A stretch of DNA of 40,200 bases from an uncultured Verrucomicrobia subdivision 3 bacterium. Its GTDB lineage: Bacteria; Verrucomicrobiota; Verrucomicrobiia; Limisphaerales; UBA8199. Location of the stretch: assembly GCA_903913865.1 (NCBI GenBank), contig CAIWMU010000009.1:1-40200 (forward strand), read 5' to 3'. Made by a program: the position numbers and the translations under genes. The notes under the pieces were generated by a model. The model did no database searches. It had not been told where the DNA came from and saw nothing but the letters and a program-made list of their open reading frames with translations. This document shows, one piece after another, positions 1-8,654 of this stretch. The first letter of the stretch is position 1; every line of letters starts with the position of its first letter.

Positions 1-50
1 CGCCCGTCCGCCAGAGACGAGGCCAGAACAGTGCGGAAGAAGGAATCACG

Positions 51-87
51 GGGCCGGAAGTGGCAAAGGCTGCTTCCGGCCCTTTTT
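51..87 (+). terminator. Rho-independent terminator of an off-window transcript
   Basis: A 10-bp perfect stem (GGGCCGGAAG at 51-60 pairing with CTTCCGGCCC at 73-82) is followed directly by TTTTT at 83-87. It ends a rightward transcript that begins left of the window. No stop codon is present on the plus strand in bases 1-50, so the gene it terminates must end before base 1 or be an RNA. Confidence 0.8.
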
Positions 88-230
88 GTTGGGGGGGGTG
101 ACCACGAAAGACACCAAAAGGGAGGGAGGAGGTGGAAATTAAGAATTATGAATTGGGGAGTTGTCGGTTACAGGGTGCAGGTTGCGGCGGATGGGCGGAT
201 GGGGAGGGTTGGATGTCCACAGGCCCGGTT

Positions 231-442
231 TGTTCGAGGGCCAACGGCCCGGCCCCATCCCAGCCTATGGCAACGCCATAGGAATTGGGCGCCGGAATGG
301 AGAGAGGGCTGAAGGCCCGGTGTCATTTCGAGGATGCGTGGCCGGAAACGATGGATCGGGCCTTCAGCCCTTGGGTTGTTTCAATGGACCATTTCCTGGG
401 GCTGTACCCCAGGCTGGGATGGTTCGCACCTTTGGTGCTGGG
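231..442. repeat. Cluster of short palindromic (REP-like) modules
   Basis: At least six small hairpins follow one another: GGGCC-AAC-GGCCC (238-250); CCTATGGC-AAC-GCCATAGG (264-282); GGGCTGAAGGCCC (306-318) and its exact reverse complement GGGCCTTCAGCCC (358-370); CCTGGGG-CTGTA-CCCCAGG (395-413); and GCACC-TTT-GGTGC (426-438). No convincing reading frame covers the stretch. The arrangement resembles intergenic palindromic repeats that I recall from PVC genomes; that family link is from memory. Confidence 0.7.
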
Positions 443-455
443 GAGGAGGGGAACC

Positions 456-490
456 GCGAATGGACGCAGATGGACGCCAATGGGGATGGG
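456..490. repeat. Imperfect 10-bp tandem repeat
   Basis: About three copies of a 10-bp unit of the type TGGACGC(A/C)(G/A)A run head to tail, the last one degenerate. It lies between the palindromic cluster and the AraC gene. The rest of 87-592 shows no supportable gene. Confidence 0.45.
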
Positions 491-592
491 AGTAGGGCGT
501 CGGCAGGTTGCTTCATGGAGCAATTCCCTTCGCCACCAGCGGTTTGGGTTTGGCATTTTTGGGGATGGTTCTGGCTGCGAGGGGTCTGTAAT

Positions 593-1501
593 ATGTGCTG
601 CATCGCAGCCAATCGTGAACATGCAATTTTGGTGAGTGCGGGCCGCTCCGGGAATGAGTGCGAGGCCCATGGTCGCGGCTTTGGATTTCGGGACCATCCA
701 CTGACCGGGAGGGTGCGGGTTTTGGATGCCGTGCTGGGTTTGGGGAAGGGTGATGAGCGACTTGGCCTGGGGAAAGCTGAAGCTCCGGTGCGCTTGTTCT
801 ATTGTGCGAAGGGTGCTGGATGGTTTCAGGCAGATGGGCGGCCCCATCCCCTGAGGAAGGGGGATCTACTGATCATTCCTTCCGGGGTCGTTTGTGTGGT
901 GGATTTTCGGAAGAATGTTCCCGGACAGCTTCACTGTATTCGGGCCGCAGGGAGTGATCTTGCATTTTATCTGTCGGAATTGGGTTTGCAGACTGTGCCT
1001 GGAGTTGTCCGGGTTGATGAGGAGTGGCAGGTGACGCGGTTGTTGAACGAGATCTGCCAATGCCTTGAACGGCCGGAAGACCTTGCGAGCCGTTTCCATG
1101 CGGCGCAGACGTTGGGGTATTTGCTTTCGCTTCTGCTGCTGCACCGGGGTCATCGTGGCTGCATCGCTCAGGATGTGGCGCAGAAGGTTGCGGGAGCCAT
1201 CATTTACATGAGCGAGCATCTGGATGAACCGCTCAGGATTTCCGATCTGGCCCGGCAGGCTGGACTTTCAGCGGACTATTTCACTGAACTGTTCCGGATG
1301 CAGACAGGCACTTCGCCACGCGAATACCGGCAACTGCTCCGGATGCACAAGGCCTGCCAGTTGTTGCACGGGACTGATTTGAAGCTCAAGGAGATTGCGG
1401 CCCGGTTGGGGTATCAGGATCCGTTCCATTTCTCGCGAACCTTCAAGGCTTCGCAGGGAGAATCGCCAACGGCCTATCGGGGAAAGACGCGACCCGCGTA
1501 A
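593..1501 (+). CDS. AraC family transcriptional regulator
   Basis: A 302-residue DNA-binding regulator. The N-terminal half looks like an AraC-type cupin sensor (around residues 65-120, with a GDLLIIPSG strand). The last ~100 residues form the double helix-turn-helix: the first HTH around ISDLARQAGLSADYFTELF, the second around LKEIAARLGYQDPFHFSRTF. The frame stays open upstream to 161, but that part runs through the palindromic repeats, so ATG 593 is preferred; GAGGGG at 579-584 gives it a ribosome binding site 8 nt upstream. The next gene on the same strand, 137 bp downstream, is the mtaB-like gene, which is the obvious regulatory target, though this is inferred from position only. The effector is unknown. 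Confidence 0.85.
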   Translation: MCCIAANREHAILVSAGRSGNECEAHGRGFGFRDHPLTGRVRVLDAVLGLGKGDERLGLGKAEAPVRLFYCAKGAGWFQADGRPHPLRKGDLLIIPSGVVCVVDFRKNVPGQLHCIRAAGSDLAFYLSELGLQTVPGVVRVDEEWQVTRLLNEICQCLERPEDLASRFHAAQTLGYLLSLLLLHRGHRGCIAQDVAQKVAGAIIYMSEHLDEPLRISDLARQAGLSADYFTELFRMQTGTSPREYRQLLRMHKACQLLHGTDLKLKEIAARLGYQDPFHFSRTFKASQGESPTAYRGKTRPA

Positions 1502-1502
1502 T

Positions 1503-1525
1503 TGGAATTCCCGCTGGATTCCGGG
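1503..1525 (+). promoter_or_regulatory. Possible operator: tandem TGGA(A)TTCC repeats before mtaB
   Basis: TGGAATTCCCG (1503-1513) and TGGATTCCGGG (1515-1525) are direct repeats 12 bp apart, starting right after the araC stop. A third ATTCCGG lies at 1565-1571. AraC proteins often bind direct repeats spaced near one helical turn, so this is a candidate site; there is no experimental support. Confidence 0.25.
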
Positions 1526-1638
1526 GGTATTGGTATTCTGTCCAGTTCCTCATGGGCTCTGCGCATTCCGGTGTTTGTACATCTCTTTCTGGGATTGGGG
1601 CATGGTCCGGGGGACCCCCGGGGGGTAGTCTGGAGGGT

Positions 1639-3021
1639 ATGAAACAGTTCAATCAGCTCGCAATCGCATCCCCTAGGGACCTCATGTTCGGCACCGCCCC
1701 GCATCCACTCACCACGCGCCAGGGGATGACCATTGGCGGCGGGAGGGTTTATCCGGAGTTGAATTTCACACTGCCGGCGATGTTCGTGCAGGAGGACACG
1801 ATGGTGGAGGTTCGGGAGCATTACCGGCAGATCATCACCGGGGCGATGCAGCGGGCTGTGGAGCTTGAATCCACCGGTGTGGTGGTGGAATTCGAGACGC
1901 TGCCGCCGATGACCGAGAATCCCGGATGGGGTATCGAACTGACGAAGATTTTGCTGGAGGGGATGAACGAGGCACATGCCCGGCACGGGCTGCGAAGCGT
2001 GCTGCGGGTCACGCCGAATGACACGCGGGAAATGGTGCGGCCGCCCCGCATGCGAAGCGGGCCGCTGTTTGAGGCCATGATCAACACGTTTGATGGTTGT
2101 GCCGCGGCGGGTGCGGAATTATTGAGCATCGAATCAGTGGGGGGCAAGGAGGTTCATGACGAGGCATTGATGAACGGGGATTTGAGGGGCGTGATGTTCG
2201 GCCTGAGTGTGCTGGGTGTGCGGGACATGCGATTCCTTTGGACGGAACTGCAGAAGGTGGCTGTGAGGCACGGAGCCCGTTGTGCGGGGGATACGGCGTG
2301 CGGCTTTGGCAACACCGCCATGGTGCTGGCCGAGCAGCGGATGATCCCGAGGGTCTTTGCAGCGGTCGTGCGGGCCATCTCAGCCGTGCGGACGCTGGTC
2401 TGCTATGAGTGCGGGGCGGTGGGTCCCGGGAAGGATTGCGGCTATGAGAACCCGATTCTCAAGGCCATCACCGGCTACCCGATGGCGATGGAGGGGAAGA
2501 CGGCGGCGTGCGCCCATGCGAGTCCTGTGGGGAACATCGCCGCCGCGACCTGCGACACGTGGAGCAACGAGTCGGTGCAGAACATCAAACTGCTGGGGGG
2601 CATGGCCCCGACCTGCTGCATGGAGCAGTTGATTTACGATTGCCGGTTGATGAACGAAGCGCTGGCGGACGGACCGGATGCGGCCCTGATGTATCGCAAG
2701 TGGATGGTGTCATCCGATGCGCCCAGAGATCCGCAGGCCTACATCCTCCGGCCCGAAAGCGCGATTGCGATTGCGGGAGCGATTGTGGGTGCGGGCGACC
2801 CCTACGCTGCCGGCAAGGCGGCGGGCTTGATGGCGCTGAAACTGATCGGTGACGCCCACAAGGATGGTGCGCTCAAGATCGTCCCCCGGGAAATTCCGTG
2901 GATCTCCCGCCTGCGAGGGGTGCTCGAGGATCTGCCCGACAAGGAACCGGAGTTCATCGATCAGATGATGGGGGAGGTCGATACCACCCGGTTCGTGGCT
3001 GAGGATTACGGGATCGGGTAA
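1639..3021 (+). CDS. mtaB: Methanol:corrinoid methyltransferase, MtaB type
   Basis: A 460-residue protein that matches archaeal MtaB, which moves the methyl group of methanol to the Co(I) corrinoid of MtaC, along its whole length. Recognisable blocks are GLTIGGG-like GMTIGGGRVYPELNFTLP near the N-terminus, LSIESVGGKE, AGDTACGFGNTAMVLA, GAVGPGKDCGYE and KTAACAHASPVGNIAA. The zinc ligands known in Methanosarcina MtaB (Glu, Cys, Cys) have clear equivalents here at E165, C221 and C267. ATG 1639 has GGAGGG at 1632-1637, closer to the start than usual. No mtaC or mtaA lies in the window, so the corrinoid partner must be elsewhere or the substrate may differ. It follows an AraC regulator and ends 2 nt from the convergent PPC gene. 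Confidence 0.85.
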   Translation: MKQFNQLAIASPRDLMFGTAPHPLTTRQGMTIGGGRVYPELNFTLPAMFVQEDTMVEVREHYRQIITGAMQRAVELESTGVVVEFETLPPMTENPGWGIELTKILLEGMNEAHARHGLRSVLRVTPNDTREMVRPPRMRSGPLFEAMINTFDGCAAAGAELLSIESVGGKEVHDEALMNGDLRGVMFGLSVLGVRDMRFLWTELQKVAVRHGARCAGDTACGFGNTAMVLAEQRMIPRVFAAVVRAISAVRTLVCYECGAVGPGKDCGYENPILKAITGYPMAMEGKTAACAHASPVGNIAAATCDTWSNESVQNIKLLGGMAPTCCMEQLIYDCRLMNEALADGPDAALMYRKWMVSSDAPRDPQAYILRPESAIAIAGAIVGAGDPYAAGKAAGLMALKLIGDAHKDGALKIVPREIPWISRLRGVLEDLPDKEPEFIDQMMGEVDTTRFVAEDYGIG

Positions 3022-3023
3022 GG

Positions 3024-5351
3024 TCAGGGTTCGGTGATCTCGAACGGGATGGCGGGCAGGGTGCCGACTGCCATGCGTTTGATCTGGGCCTTGGGGTTTT
3101 TTGCGGCTGCCGCCGGGGTTCTGGAAGTGAACACATTCACGATCAGGTTCCCCTTTGTTCCCTTGGGCATGGTGGAGGTGTTGGTCAGGGTAATCTCTGC
3201 CTGACCCCGGTTCATGCCCACCTTCTCAATGCGGATGCCTTCGGGCGGGTCGTTGAGTTCAAGGTGGACCCGGTCCAGAAAGCCCCCCGGAGCGCCGGAA
3301 AGCAGGACCTTGCCGATGCCTCCCGCCGGGATTTTGACAGGTCCATCCCCGACGATGCGAACGGATTCCCGGGAGAAGATCTGGTTGCGGACCAGCACGG
3401 CCAAATCGGCAGCTGGGACCAGGTGTCGATAGAAAAATGCCTGCATCATGTCGTCACAAGGTTCGGCCGGGCGGGTGATTGCGCGACCGCCGACGATGGC
3501 GTAGCCCTCGACCTCCAGACGCAGCACGGCGGCCTCCGCATCTGGCGGGGCGCTGACGGTGGCGCGGACCTGGTCCTGCCCTGCAGGGATGACCCCGCCG
3601 GAGAGGGTGTAGCCGGCTGGCGCGTCCTTGAAGCCGAGTTTGATCTGGTTGGTGAAGCCGTCCCTGCGCAGTGCGTAGCATGTGACCGGCTGGCTGACCC
3701 GGGTGCGGATCGTGAGGCTTGACGGGACGAGCCGCAGTTCAAAGTCGGGCCTGGGAGGGCTGAGGCGCAGGCGGTATCCAAACTCCGGCCCGCCCTGACG
3801 CTGGGAATCTGAGACACGAACATGGTAAACCCCATTCGTGGGGAGAGTGACCCGGATATAGGAGTCGGCGTGGTGGGTTTCGAGGCCCTCCCCCTTGTTC
3901 TCGAAATCGTCGTTCTCGGCGAGGACTCCCCCATCCGCTGCTGTGACGGTGAGGTGCGAATCCAGCGGTGAGCCGAGCCTGCGTGCGTTTACTTCCGCCA
4001 CGAGGATCTGGCCCGCCTCGCCGGAAAGCTGGTAGAAATCCACATCCCCGGCCTGACCGATGCGGCCGTTGATGATGGTGCCCCAGGGAATTTTCTGTGC
4101 CTTCTTCGCTGAATCATTCGGCTCACGCTCGGTGACATCAGGAAGTTCGTCGCGGGCAAAGGGGACCGGGTTGATGGCCCCGGTCTGGGCCGGCGAGAGG
4201 CTTGTGGCCGGGTCATCGGTGGCTGTGGCCGGATCTTTGCTGACATGCTTGTTGGGGAGGTTCCATCCCTGCAGCTCGATTTCAACCGGTGCAGCGCTCC
4301 GGCCTGCCGGGGCGACAGATTCGCCCAGTGGAAAAATGCCGGTGATGAATGGTAACTCCCCAACCGTGAGCCGGTAGATGAAATCCTCCCGGCCCCGATA
4401 AATGGAGTCCTTGATTTCCAGGCTGTATTCACCGTCCTCCGGAATCACCACGTGAAGGACTGGATCGGGCCGGAAGCGGAAGTCATCGTCGTAGGCGAGT
4501 TCCCGTCCCTTTGAATTATGAACTGCCAGTGTTGCTTGAAACCAGCCCGGGACGGCATCCGCAAGATAGGGCACGAGGTCGCGGGCACTGACCATGGCGA
4601 CGATGCTTTGGCCCTTGCGGGCGTGGAAGCGGTAGCGGTCCACTTCGCTCGGGAAGATCTGGCCGTTGATGGTGGCCGGGGCGGTAAAGGGGATGGGGGG
4701 CCTTGATTTGATGGGGGTTTGCTCGTTGGCGAGCTTTGGAATGCGGAATTTGCCGGTGTAATTTTCCTGTGCCGGGGGTGGTTCCGTGATTTCCGGAAGG
4801 TCGCCCACGTGGAAAATGAGGGGGTTGGAGAGGCCGGCAGTGGCGGAGATCCGGATTTCACGGGGCCCCATCGGGGCATTGGTTTCGATGGTGACCTTCA
4901 GAATGACCGACTCGGCGATGGCAGCGGTGATGGGCCTGCGCTGAAAGGCCTCCATTTTGGCACGGATCTCCTCAATTTCCTTTTCATCGGCGGGAGTCCA
5001 GACGAGTTTTTCCTCCTTGGAATCGGCCGCTTTTTTGCCCTTGCGCTGATTCTGCCGGGTGACGGTCGTCCGCTTGTCCTGAAGCTCACGAAGGCGGTCC
5101 CGGAGGTCGTTGATCTGCTTTTGAGTCAGTGGCTTGTCGTAGTCGATGACCGTGGCCGTGACCCCCCCGCCCGAAAAGAGGGTGTTGGTGGCGCCATCGA
5201 GGAATTGCCCTCCCACGGTGACCTGAAACGTGGTTCCACGCCTTCCACCTGCGGGGTAAACATAGCCGGTGCGAGGACCGGAAGCCTGGGCAGAGGCGGA
5301 ACCGGGGTGGGCGAGTGCCAGCAGCAGCGGGAGCAGCAGGAGTTGCTTCAT
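3024..5351 (-). CDS. Secreted PPC-domain protein with coiled coil
   Basis: A 775-residue protein with a signal peptide (MKQLLLLPLLLALAHPGSASA). Next comes a short Ig-like beta segment, then a charged, lysine-rich stretch around residues 75-130 that should form a coiled coil. Two repeats of the bacterial pre-peptidase C-terminal type follow (around 225-335 and 405-535, each with 'G.vDfy.f...G' and 'L.ltV.D' like motifs). It is the last gene of a three-gene operon after DUF1549/1553 and DUF1501 proteins, 7 nt downstream of the latter. Proteins of this layout are characteristic of planctomycetes and verrucomicrobia; their biochemical role is not established. Probably exported and surface or periplasm located. 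Confidence 0.75.
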   Translation of the reverse strand: MKQLLLLPLLLALAHPGSASAQASGPRTGYVYPAGGRRGTTFQVTVGGQFLDGATNTLFSGGGVTATVIDYDKPLTQKQINDLRDRLRELQDKRTTVTRQNQRKGKKAADSKEEKLVWTPADEKEIEEIRAKMEAFQRRPITAAIAESVILKVTIETNAPMGPREIRISATAGLSNPLIFHVGDLPEITEPPPAQENYTGKFRIPKLANEQTPIKSRPPIPFTAPATINGQIFPSEVDRYRFHARKGQSIVAMVSARDLVPYLADAVPGWFQATLAVHNSKGRELAYDDDFRFRPDPVLHVVIPEDGEYSLEIKDSIYRGREDFIYRLTVGELPFITGIFPLGESVAPAGRSAAPVEIELQGWNLPNKHVSKDPATATDDPATSLSPAQTGAINPVPFARDELPDVTEREPNDSAKKAQKIPWGTIINGRIGQAGDVDFYQLSGEAGQILVAEVNARRLGSPLDSHLTVTAADGGVLAENDDFENKGEGLETHHADSYIRVTLPTNGVYHVRVSDSQRQGGPEFGYRLRLSPPRPDFELRLVPSSLTIRTRVSQPVTCYALRRDGFTNQIKLGFKDAPAGYTLSGGVIPAGQDQVRATVSAPPDAEAAVLRLEVEGYAIVGGRAITRPAEPCDDMMQAFFYRHLVPAADLAVLVRNQIFSRESVRIVGDGPVKIPAGGIGKVLLSGAPGGFLDRVHLELNDPPEGIRIEKVGMNRGQAEITLTNTSTMPKGTKGNLIVNVFTSRTPAAAAKNPKAQIKRMAVGTLPAIPFEITEP

Positions 5352-5358
5352 ATCGCTC

Positions 5359-6729
5359 CTAGATCAGTTCAATGAGCCGCCCGCCCGAGGCGGTTTTCTC
5401 CCCCGGCGGGGGCGAGACTTTGGCTTCGATGCCCTGGGGATGCGGCAATTTGGCGTTGGTGTCGATCCCGAGCAGGTCATACATCGTGCCGATGAGATCG
5501 CAGGGATAGACCGGGCGATCCTTGACCTCCTCACCCGTGGCGTTGGATGATCCGAGGACATGGCCACCCTTGAAGCCGCCACCGGCCACCAGCGCTGAGA
5601 AGACTTTGCCGAAGTGGTTGCGGCCGCCGTTCCATGGGGCATCCCACTGCACCTTGGGGGTGCGGCCAAATTCCCCGCAGCACCAGATGATGGTGTTCTG
5701 GAGCAGGCCACGCTCCTCAAGGTCCTGCAGCAGTGTGGCGAGGCCCTTGTCCAGCTCCGGCAGCTTTCGCCGCATGGTTTGGAAATGCTGTTTGTGGGTG
5801 TCCCATCCCTTGTAGTTGATGGTGATGTAGGGGACCCCTTTTTCCACCAGCCGCCGGGCCATGAGGCAGGATTGGCCGAAGGTGTTCCGACCGTAGCGCT
5901 CGCGAAGGGCATCCTTTTCCTGTGCGAGATCAAACACCTTGCCGGCATCCCCGAGAATGAGGTCGTAGGCCTGGCGTTCGCAATCAATGGCGTTGGTGAT
6001 CTGGGGATCGCTCTGCAGGGCGTGGTCGAGGCTGTTGAGTTCCTTGAGCAAATCCCGGCGGGATTGTTGCCGCGCCTCGGTGATACCGGGGGCAACGACC
6101 CCCTCAACGGCGAACCGGGTCTGGGCGGGGTCGCCCCCGGTGGCGTAGGGTTTGAAGCGGGAACCGAGAAAGCCTGCTTCGGAAAAACGTCCCTGCGGTT
6201 CCGTGAGGACAACGTATGGGGGAATCAGCCCTTTGTAACCGGCATCATACCCCTTGAACAGGGAGACGACAGCCCCCATGGATGGGTAAACCTGGCGGTC
6301 CCCGGGCTGGCGTCCGGTTTGGACGAGATAGGCCGCCGTTTCATGGCCGTTGTTGCCATGGGTCATGCTGCGGATGAGGGAGAACTTGTCGGCTGTTTTT
6401 GCCAGGTTCGTGAGCAGTTCGTTGAGCTGGATGCCATCCACATTGGTGGGGATGGGTTTTTCAAACTGACCGAAATAGTCACGTCCAGCGCCGGGTTTGG
6501 GATCGAAGGTGTCGATGTGGCAGGAGCCTCCCCAGAGCCAGATCTGGATGACCGCCTTCGCCTTGCCCTGGGTTGGGTTGATGGCTTTTATGAGGGGGGC
6601 GGCGAGCGATCGCCCGGGCAGCAGCAAACCTGCCGCGGCGAGGAGTCCCGATTTGATCAGCTGCCGCCTCGACAGGGGATTATTTGAGAGGAGCAATGGT
6701 GTGCCATCGGTGTAGAGATCTATTTTCAT
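5359..6729 (-). CDS. DUF1501 domain protein with Tat signal
   Basis: A 456-residue protein. The N-terminus carries a twin-arginine motif (SRRQLIKSG, residues 20-28) followed by a hydrophobic stretch ending near SLAAP, so export in folded form is likely. The body has the DUF1501 hallmarks: WLWGGSCHIDTFDPKPGAG early, MTHGNNGHETAAYLVQTGR, GWDTHKQHF, and CCGEFGRTPK near the C-terminus, typical of this family's sulfatase/alkaline-phosphatase-like fold. Its start is 3 nt after the end of the DUF1549/1553 gene and its end is 7 nt before the PPC gene, so the three are almost certainly co-transcribed. No substrate is known for the family. Confidence 0.9.
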   Translation of the reverse strand: MKIDLYTDGTPLLLSNNPLSRRQLIKSGLLAAAGLLLPGRSLAAPLIKAINPTQGKAKAVIQIWLWGGSCHIDTFDPKPGAGRDYFGQFEKPIPTNVDGIQLNELLTNLAKTADKFSLIRSMTHGNNGHETAAYLVQTGRQPGDRQVYPSMGAVVSLFKGYDAGYKGLIPPYVVLTEPQGRFSEAGFLGSRFKPYATGGDPAQTRFAVEGVVAPGITEARQQSRRDLLKELNSLDHALQSDPQITNAIDCERQAYDLILGDAGKVFDLAQEKDALRERYGRNTFGQSCLMARRLVEKGVPYITINYKGWDTHKQHFQTMRRKLPELDKGLATLLQDLEERGLLQNTIIWCCGEFGRTPKVQWDAPWNGGRNHFGKVFSALVAGGGFKGGHVLGSSNATGEEVKDRPVYPCDLIGTMYDLLGIDTNAKLPHPQGIEAKVSPPPGEKTASGGRLIELI

Positions 6730-6732
6730 GTC

Positions 6733-8412
6733 TTAATGGCGGTGGAGGAATTCGGCGCTGTTGATGAGGGCCCATGCCAGATCGAGGGCTGCCTCGCGGG
6801 GTTTTCCCTTGTTTTTCCGGGCGTAGGTGAGGGCTGCCTCCGACTCGGACTCACTCGGGTGCCGTGAGAGAATGGAAAGGTAGAGTCCGGTGATATCGGG
6901 GCGGGAGAGGGACTCGGTCTTCAGAAAATGTTCCAGCTGCGGCCCGTCCTCCAGCTTGCGCTGGATCTGGGTCGAATTCAGCAGGTGGAGTCGCTGGGCG
7001 GCTGTGATCCGGTTGTTCCGTTCCGATTCCATCCCGGTATCCCGTGCGGGCCGGCCAAAAAGTTCCAGGAAGGGGCTGCTGATGCTGCCATCCGGGAGGG
7101 CGATGGCCCGGAAATCTTCCGGGATGAAGGTGAACGGCTCCGGGATGACGCTCGTGTAGTGCTCCGCGCCGCCGGTGACCTGGTTCAGGGCATCGATCAG
7201 CACTTCCGCCTCCAGACGGCGCACGGGGTAGAAGGCGAACTGGGCGCGGGCCTCATCTGCGCGGGAAGGATCGGCGGGGATGGGTGAGAGTTGATAGGTG
7301 CGGGAGTTGAGAATCAGGCGCATCAACTGGCGGAGGTCGTATTTTGAGTTCCTCAGTTCCCGTTCCAGGCAGTTCAGGAGGGCGGGGTTCACGGGCGGGT
7401 TGTCGGGGCGGATGTCATCCACTTCGTGGACGATCCCACGCCCCATGAGCCAGCCCCAGCACCGGTTCGCGATGGCCCGGGTGAACCAGGGGTTCTCAGG
7501 GCGGATGAGCCAGTCGGCGAAAACGAGGCGAGGGTCGGCATCCCCGGAAATTCCGTGGGTGGACTTGCCCGGGGTGGACCCGTCTGGAAAGTGCGGTTCT
7601 GCGAGGGGGGTGGCATTGGTTTTTGAGGGGTCGAAAAAGATGACCTCCTCTTTCCATTCCTGGGTGCCCTTCGCGCCCACCTTCCCGAAAAACGCCGCCA
7701 TTTGTGAGAGCTTTTCCTCCGGCCACTTGTCGGCGCGCTGCCCCATGAAGGTGAGCGCCACCGTTTGTGCGATCCCAGCCGGTTCCCTGTTTTGCATCGC
7801 CCGGTAAAAGTTGACCGGGGGCACGCGGAAGTTGCTTCCGCTGGAGGTGAGCATTTCCCTGGCGAACCGGTCGTAGGGCATGTTGTCGCGGACGGCGGTG
7901 CGGATCCAGCGATGGTAGGCCTGGGCGGCATTGGGCCAGAGATTGATCGGAAATTCGGCCTTCACCCGGAGGACATCGCACCACTTCATGGCCCAGTAAT
8001 CGACATACTCCTCCCGGGCAAGAAGCCGGTCGATCAGGGCTGCCCTCTTGTTCGCAGAGCGGTCCGCATAAAACTGCGCGGATTCCCTGACGGTTGGCAG
8101 GGTGCCGATCACATCCAGAAAGGCACGCCTCAGAAAGACGGAGTCGGAGCACGGGCGGGCCGGTTTGATGCCCAACTTTTCGAGCTGGGAGAAAACCAGC
8201 TCATCGATGACCGAGGCCCTGGTGGTGAATTCAGGAGCTTCAAACGGGTTCAGTCCCGCACTCAGGGGGGCTGTGTCTGCGGGTGCGGTCGTGGAGGCTT
8301 TTGACGGGGTGGTCGCGCCCTTTCCCTGACCGGGCTTGTCGGGGGAGGGGGCTGAAATTGCAACCCCACCCCATACAATCACCATCGCAATGACCAAGCG
8401 CAAACGCTTCAT
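6733..8412 (-). CDS. DUF1549 and DUF1553 domain protein
   Basis: A 559-residue exported protein with a signal peptide (MKRLRLVIAMVIVWGGVAISA), a short low-complexity Pro/Ala/Thr/Lys linker (about 22-52), the DUF1549 domain (about 62-240, with SVFLRRAFLDVIGTLPT and YVDYWAMKWCDVLRVK) and the DUF1553 domain (about 300-540, with NPWFTRAIANRCWGWLMGRGIVHEVDDIRPDNPP and RRLEAEVLIDALNQVTG). Many family members carry a cytochrome c-like heme domain in front of DUF1549; no CxxCH motif is present here. First gene of the minus-strand trio. The TAA-containing leader before ATG 8412 shows no strong Shine-Dalgarno sequence. Confidence 0.9.
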   Translation of the reverse strand: MKRLRLVIAMVIVWGGVAISAPSPDKPGQGKGATTPSKASTTAPADTAPLSAGLNPFEAPEFTTRASVIDELVFSQLEKLGIKPARPCSDSVFLRRAFLDVIGTLPTVRESAQFYADRSANKRAALIDRLLAREEYVDYWAMKWCDVLRVKAEFPINLWPNAAQAYHRWIRTAVRDNMPYDRFAREMLTSSGSNFRVPPVNFYRAMQNREPAGIAQTVALTFMGQRADKWPEEKLSQMAAFFGKVGAKGTQEWKEEVIFFDPSKTNATPLAEPHFPDGSTPGKSTHGISGDADPRLVFADWLIRPENPWFTRAIANRCWGWLMGRGIVHEVDDIRPDNPPVNPALLNCLERELRNSKYDLRQLMRLILNSRTYQLSPIPADPSRADEARAQFAFYPVRRLEAEVLIDALNQVTGGAEHYTSVIPEPFTFIPEDFRAIALPDGSISSPFLELFGRPARDTGMESERNNRITAAQRLHLLNSTQIQRKLEDGPQLEHFLKTESLSRPDITGLYLSILSRHPSESESEAALTYARKNKGKPREAALDLAWALINSAEFLHRH

Positions 8413-8468
8413 GTTATTAGCCCAAAAAAGTTCCCATCAAACCCGCCGCTGAGTGAAAAAGCCAAAGG

Positions 8469-8477
8469 ATTATCCCA
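8469..8477 (-). promoter_or_regulatory. Possible extended -10 promoter for the DUF1549 operon
   Basis: On the minus strand the sequence reads TGGGATAAT, an extended -10 element (TG-N-GATAAT), about 57 bp upstream of ATG 8412. I see no good -35, so this is a weak call. The remaining part of the 224-bp divergent gap (8413-8636) holds a hairpin around the recG start. Confidence 0.25.
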
Positions 8478-8627
8478 CCACCAACAAACGGGACGCCCAT
8501 CCGCAATATCAGACGATGGGCCATGGGATGACGTTACAAGGAAACAAGAGTGGTGGAAAGACCGGGGTTTCTTTTGCCGGGCGGGACCGATCGCCATGGC
8601 TTGATGGGTGGGGGACCCTTCTGTATG

Positions 8628-8654
8628 TTCAGGCGCATGTCGGTCACGCCTGAA
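8628..8654 (+). promoter_or_regulatory. Hairpin enclosing the recG start codon
   Basis: TTCAGGCG (8628-8635) and CGCCTGAA (8647-8654) form a perfect 8-bp stem with an 11-nt loop that contains the preferred recG start codon (8637-8639). No T-tract follows, so it is not a terminator for the plus strand. Confidence 0.4.

Noticed and set aside
161-592. Extended N-terminus of the AraC regulator
   Set aside because: The open frame crosses palindromic repeats and gives a low-complexity Gly/Trp/Arg-rich sequence unlike any AraC domain; ATG 593 has a ribosome binding site.
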